Shown here: piece by piece, positions 63,332-64,000 of the stretch
Layout of the letters: the number at the start of each line of letters is the position of its first letter
How positions within the stretch are numbered: the stretch's first letter is position 1
NCBI GenBank assembly: GCA_963721335.1
Contig: CAVRIV010000008.1
Span: 248,001-312,000 of the forward strand
Length of the DNA stretch: 64,000 bases
Direction of reading: 5' to 3'
Source of the DNA: CAVXDY01 sp963721335
GTDB lineage: Bacteria > Actinomycetota > Thermoleophilia > Miltoncostaeales > Miltoncostaeaceae
Made by a program: the position numbers and the translations under genes
Notes under the pieces: generated by a model
Databases searched by the model: none
Seen by the model: the letters and a program-made list of their open reading frames with translations, nothing else
Told to the model about the DNA's origin: nothing

Positions 63332-64000
63332 GTGGGCCACCATCAAGCGCAAGAAGGGCGCGGCGGACGCGAAGCGCGGCCAGCTCTTCTCCAAGCTCTC
63401 GCGCGCGATCATCGTGGCCGCGAAGGAGGGCGGCGGCGACCCCGAGTCCAACGCCGCGCTGGCGGGCGCCATCCAGAAGGCGCGCGACAACTCGATGCCG
63501 AAGGACAACATCGAGCGGGCCATCCAGCGGGGCGCGGGCGGGGCGGAGGGCGACGCCTACGAGTCGATGCTCTACGAGGGCTATGCGGCCGGCGGGGTCG
63601 CGGTGATCTGCACGATCCTCACCGACAACCGCAACCGCACGGCGAGCGACCTGCGCTTCATCTTCACCAAGAACGGCGGCTCGCTGGGGACGCCGGGGAG
63701 CGTCGCGTGGCAGTTCGACCGCAAGGGCGTGGTGCTGGTGGACCGCGAGGGCGTGGACGAGGACGAGCTGATGGAGGTGGCGCTCGCCGGCGGAGCCGAG
63801 GACGTCGCCGAGGACGGCTCGCAGTGGCAGATCACCACCGAGCCCGCCGACTTCATGTCCGTGCGGAGCGCGCTCGAGGAGTCGGGCATCGGCTACGTCT
63901 CCTCGGAGCTCACCATGGTCCCCAAGACGACGGTGCAGCCCTCCGAGAAGGAGGCCCGGCAGATCCTGCGCATGATCGACCAGCTCGAGGACAACGACGA
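63315..64000 (+). CDS. yebC: YebC/PmpR-family protein, 3' partial
   Basis: The first 229 residues are inside the window; it is cut just before its expected end at about 250. SGHSKWATIKRKKGAADAKRG at the N-terminus is the family hallmark, followed by NMPKDNIERAI-type (ARDNSMPKDNIERAIQRG) and MYEGYAAGGVAV-like segments. Family members act as translation factors that help at proline stretches, or as regulators. GTG 63315 is decided by the SGHSKWA motif. In actinobacteria it often precedes ruvCAB. Confidence 0.95.
   Translation, partial: MSGHSKWATIKRKKGAADAKRGQLFSKLSRAIIVAAKEGGGDPESNAALAGAIQKARDNSMPKDNIERAIQRGAGGAEGDAYESMLYEGYAAGGVAVICTILTDNRNRTASDLRFIFTKNGGSLGTPGSVAWQFDRKGVVLVDREGVDEDELMEVALAGGAEDVAEDGSQWQITTEPADFMSVRSALEESGIGYVSSELTMVPKTTVQPSEKEARQILRMIDQLEDND

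Noticed and set aside
1..64000. tRNA or rRNA genes
   Set aside because: No cloverleaf or GTTCRA-type T-loop with matching acceptor stem was found in the short intergenic regions; a tRNAscan run would settle it.

Overview
The window is very GC-rich, almost entirely coding, and reads as chromosome of an actinobacterium. The pointers are GTG starts everywhere, GTGA/ATGA start-stop overlaps, an F420-type LLM oxidoreductase, DnaE2 and ImuB under CGAAC-N4-GTTCG SOS boxes, BTAD and FHA regulators, two L,D-transpeptidases and a pdxS-pdxT-yebC block. Thermoleophilia or a relative is my inference; there is no rRNA or marker set to settle it. I found no tRNA, rRNA, CRISPR array, transposase, prophage or replication origin, and no gene-free stretch longer than about 300 bases. 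The largest non-coding interval, about 24148-24406, holds an SOS box and a tandem repeat.

Layout. 1-7537: a plus-strand catabolic cassette (M24 peptidase, sugar-type ABC importer with binding protein, double ATPase and two permeases, a BKACE/DUF849 enzyme, a zinc dehydrogenase). It is broken by roughly two dozen one-base indels, mostly one extra base, while the protein sequence stays good on both sides of each. 7598-12497: FHA-HTH regulator divergent from a small protein, BTAD regulator and CxxC protein, then a YdcZ-like membrane protein, a secreted alpha/alpha-toroid protein and an ErpA-type Fe-S carrier. 13129-19544: seven tightly packed plus-strand genes (thiolase, PlsC, beta-lactamase-like hydrolase, HipA-like kinase, DUF3037, Stf0 sulfotransferase, sulfatase). 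20862-31055: the SOS mutasome genes dnaE2 and imuB, 7 kb apart, each with the same LexA box at its start codon, with phosphoesterase, amidase and GNAT genes between. 31132-40969: Vgb-like secreted protein, an RF-1-domain protein coupled to a topoisomerase III, a PPi-type phosphofructokinase, a PAP2 phosphatase, an LCP protein and small proteins. 41047-46991: two L,D-transpeptidases, a methyltransferase, cytochrome c and a GNAT. 47120-54063: a PAS-GAF-GGDEF-HD c-di-GMP protein, UPF0173 hydrolase, cation efflux protein and RTX-like secreted protein. 54085-64000: FAD oxidoreductase, LysM-SLT protein, LLM oxidoreductase, LigD, lipoprotein, RpiR regulator and the vitamin B6 operon running into yebC, cut by the window end.

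Working together: the clearest modules are SOS-controlled translesion synthesis (dnaE2, imuB and its downstream partner), PLP synthesis (pdxS/pdxT), envelope remodelling (amidase, two YkuD proteins, SLT, LCP, CAP, PAP2) and the sulfotransferase-sulfatase pair. A window-wide signal is a TANNNT hexamer 6-8 nt before a start codon with no Shine-Dalgarno, seen at twelve genes, which implies leaderless mRNAs. The indels are most likely consensus errors, so I annotate affected genes as CDS and state where the frame breaks.
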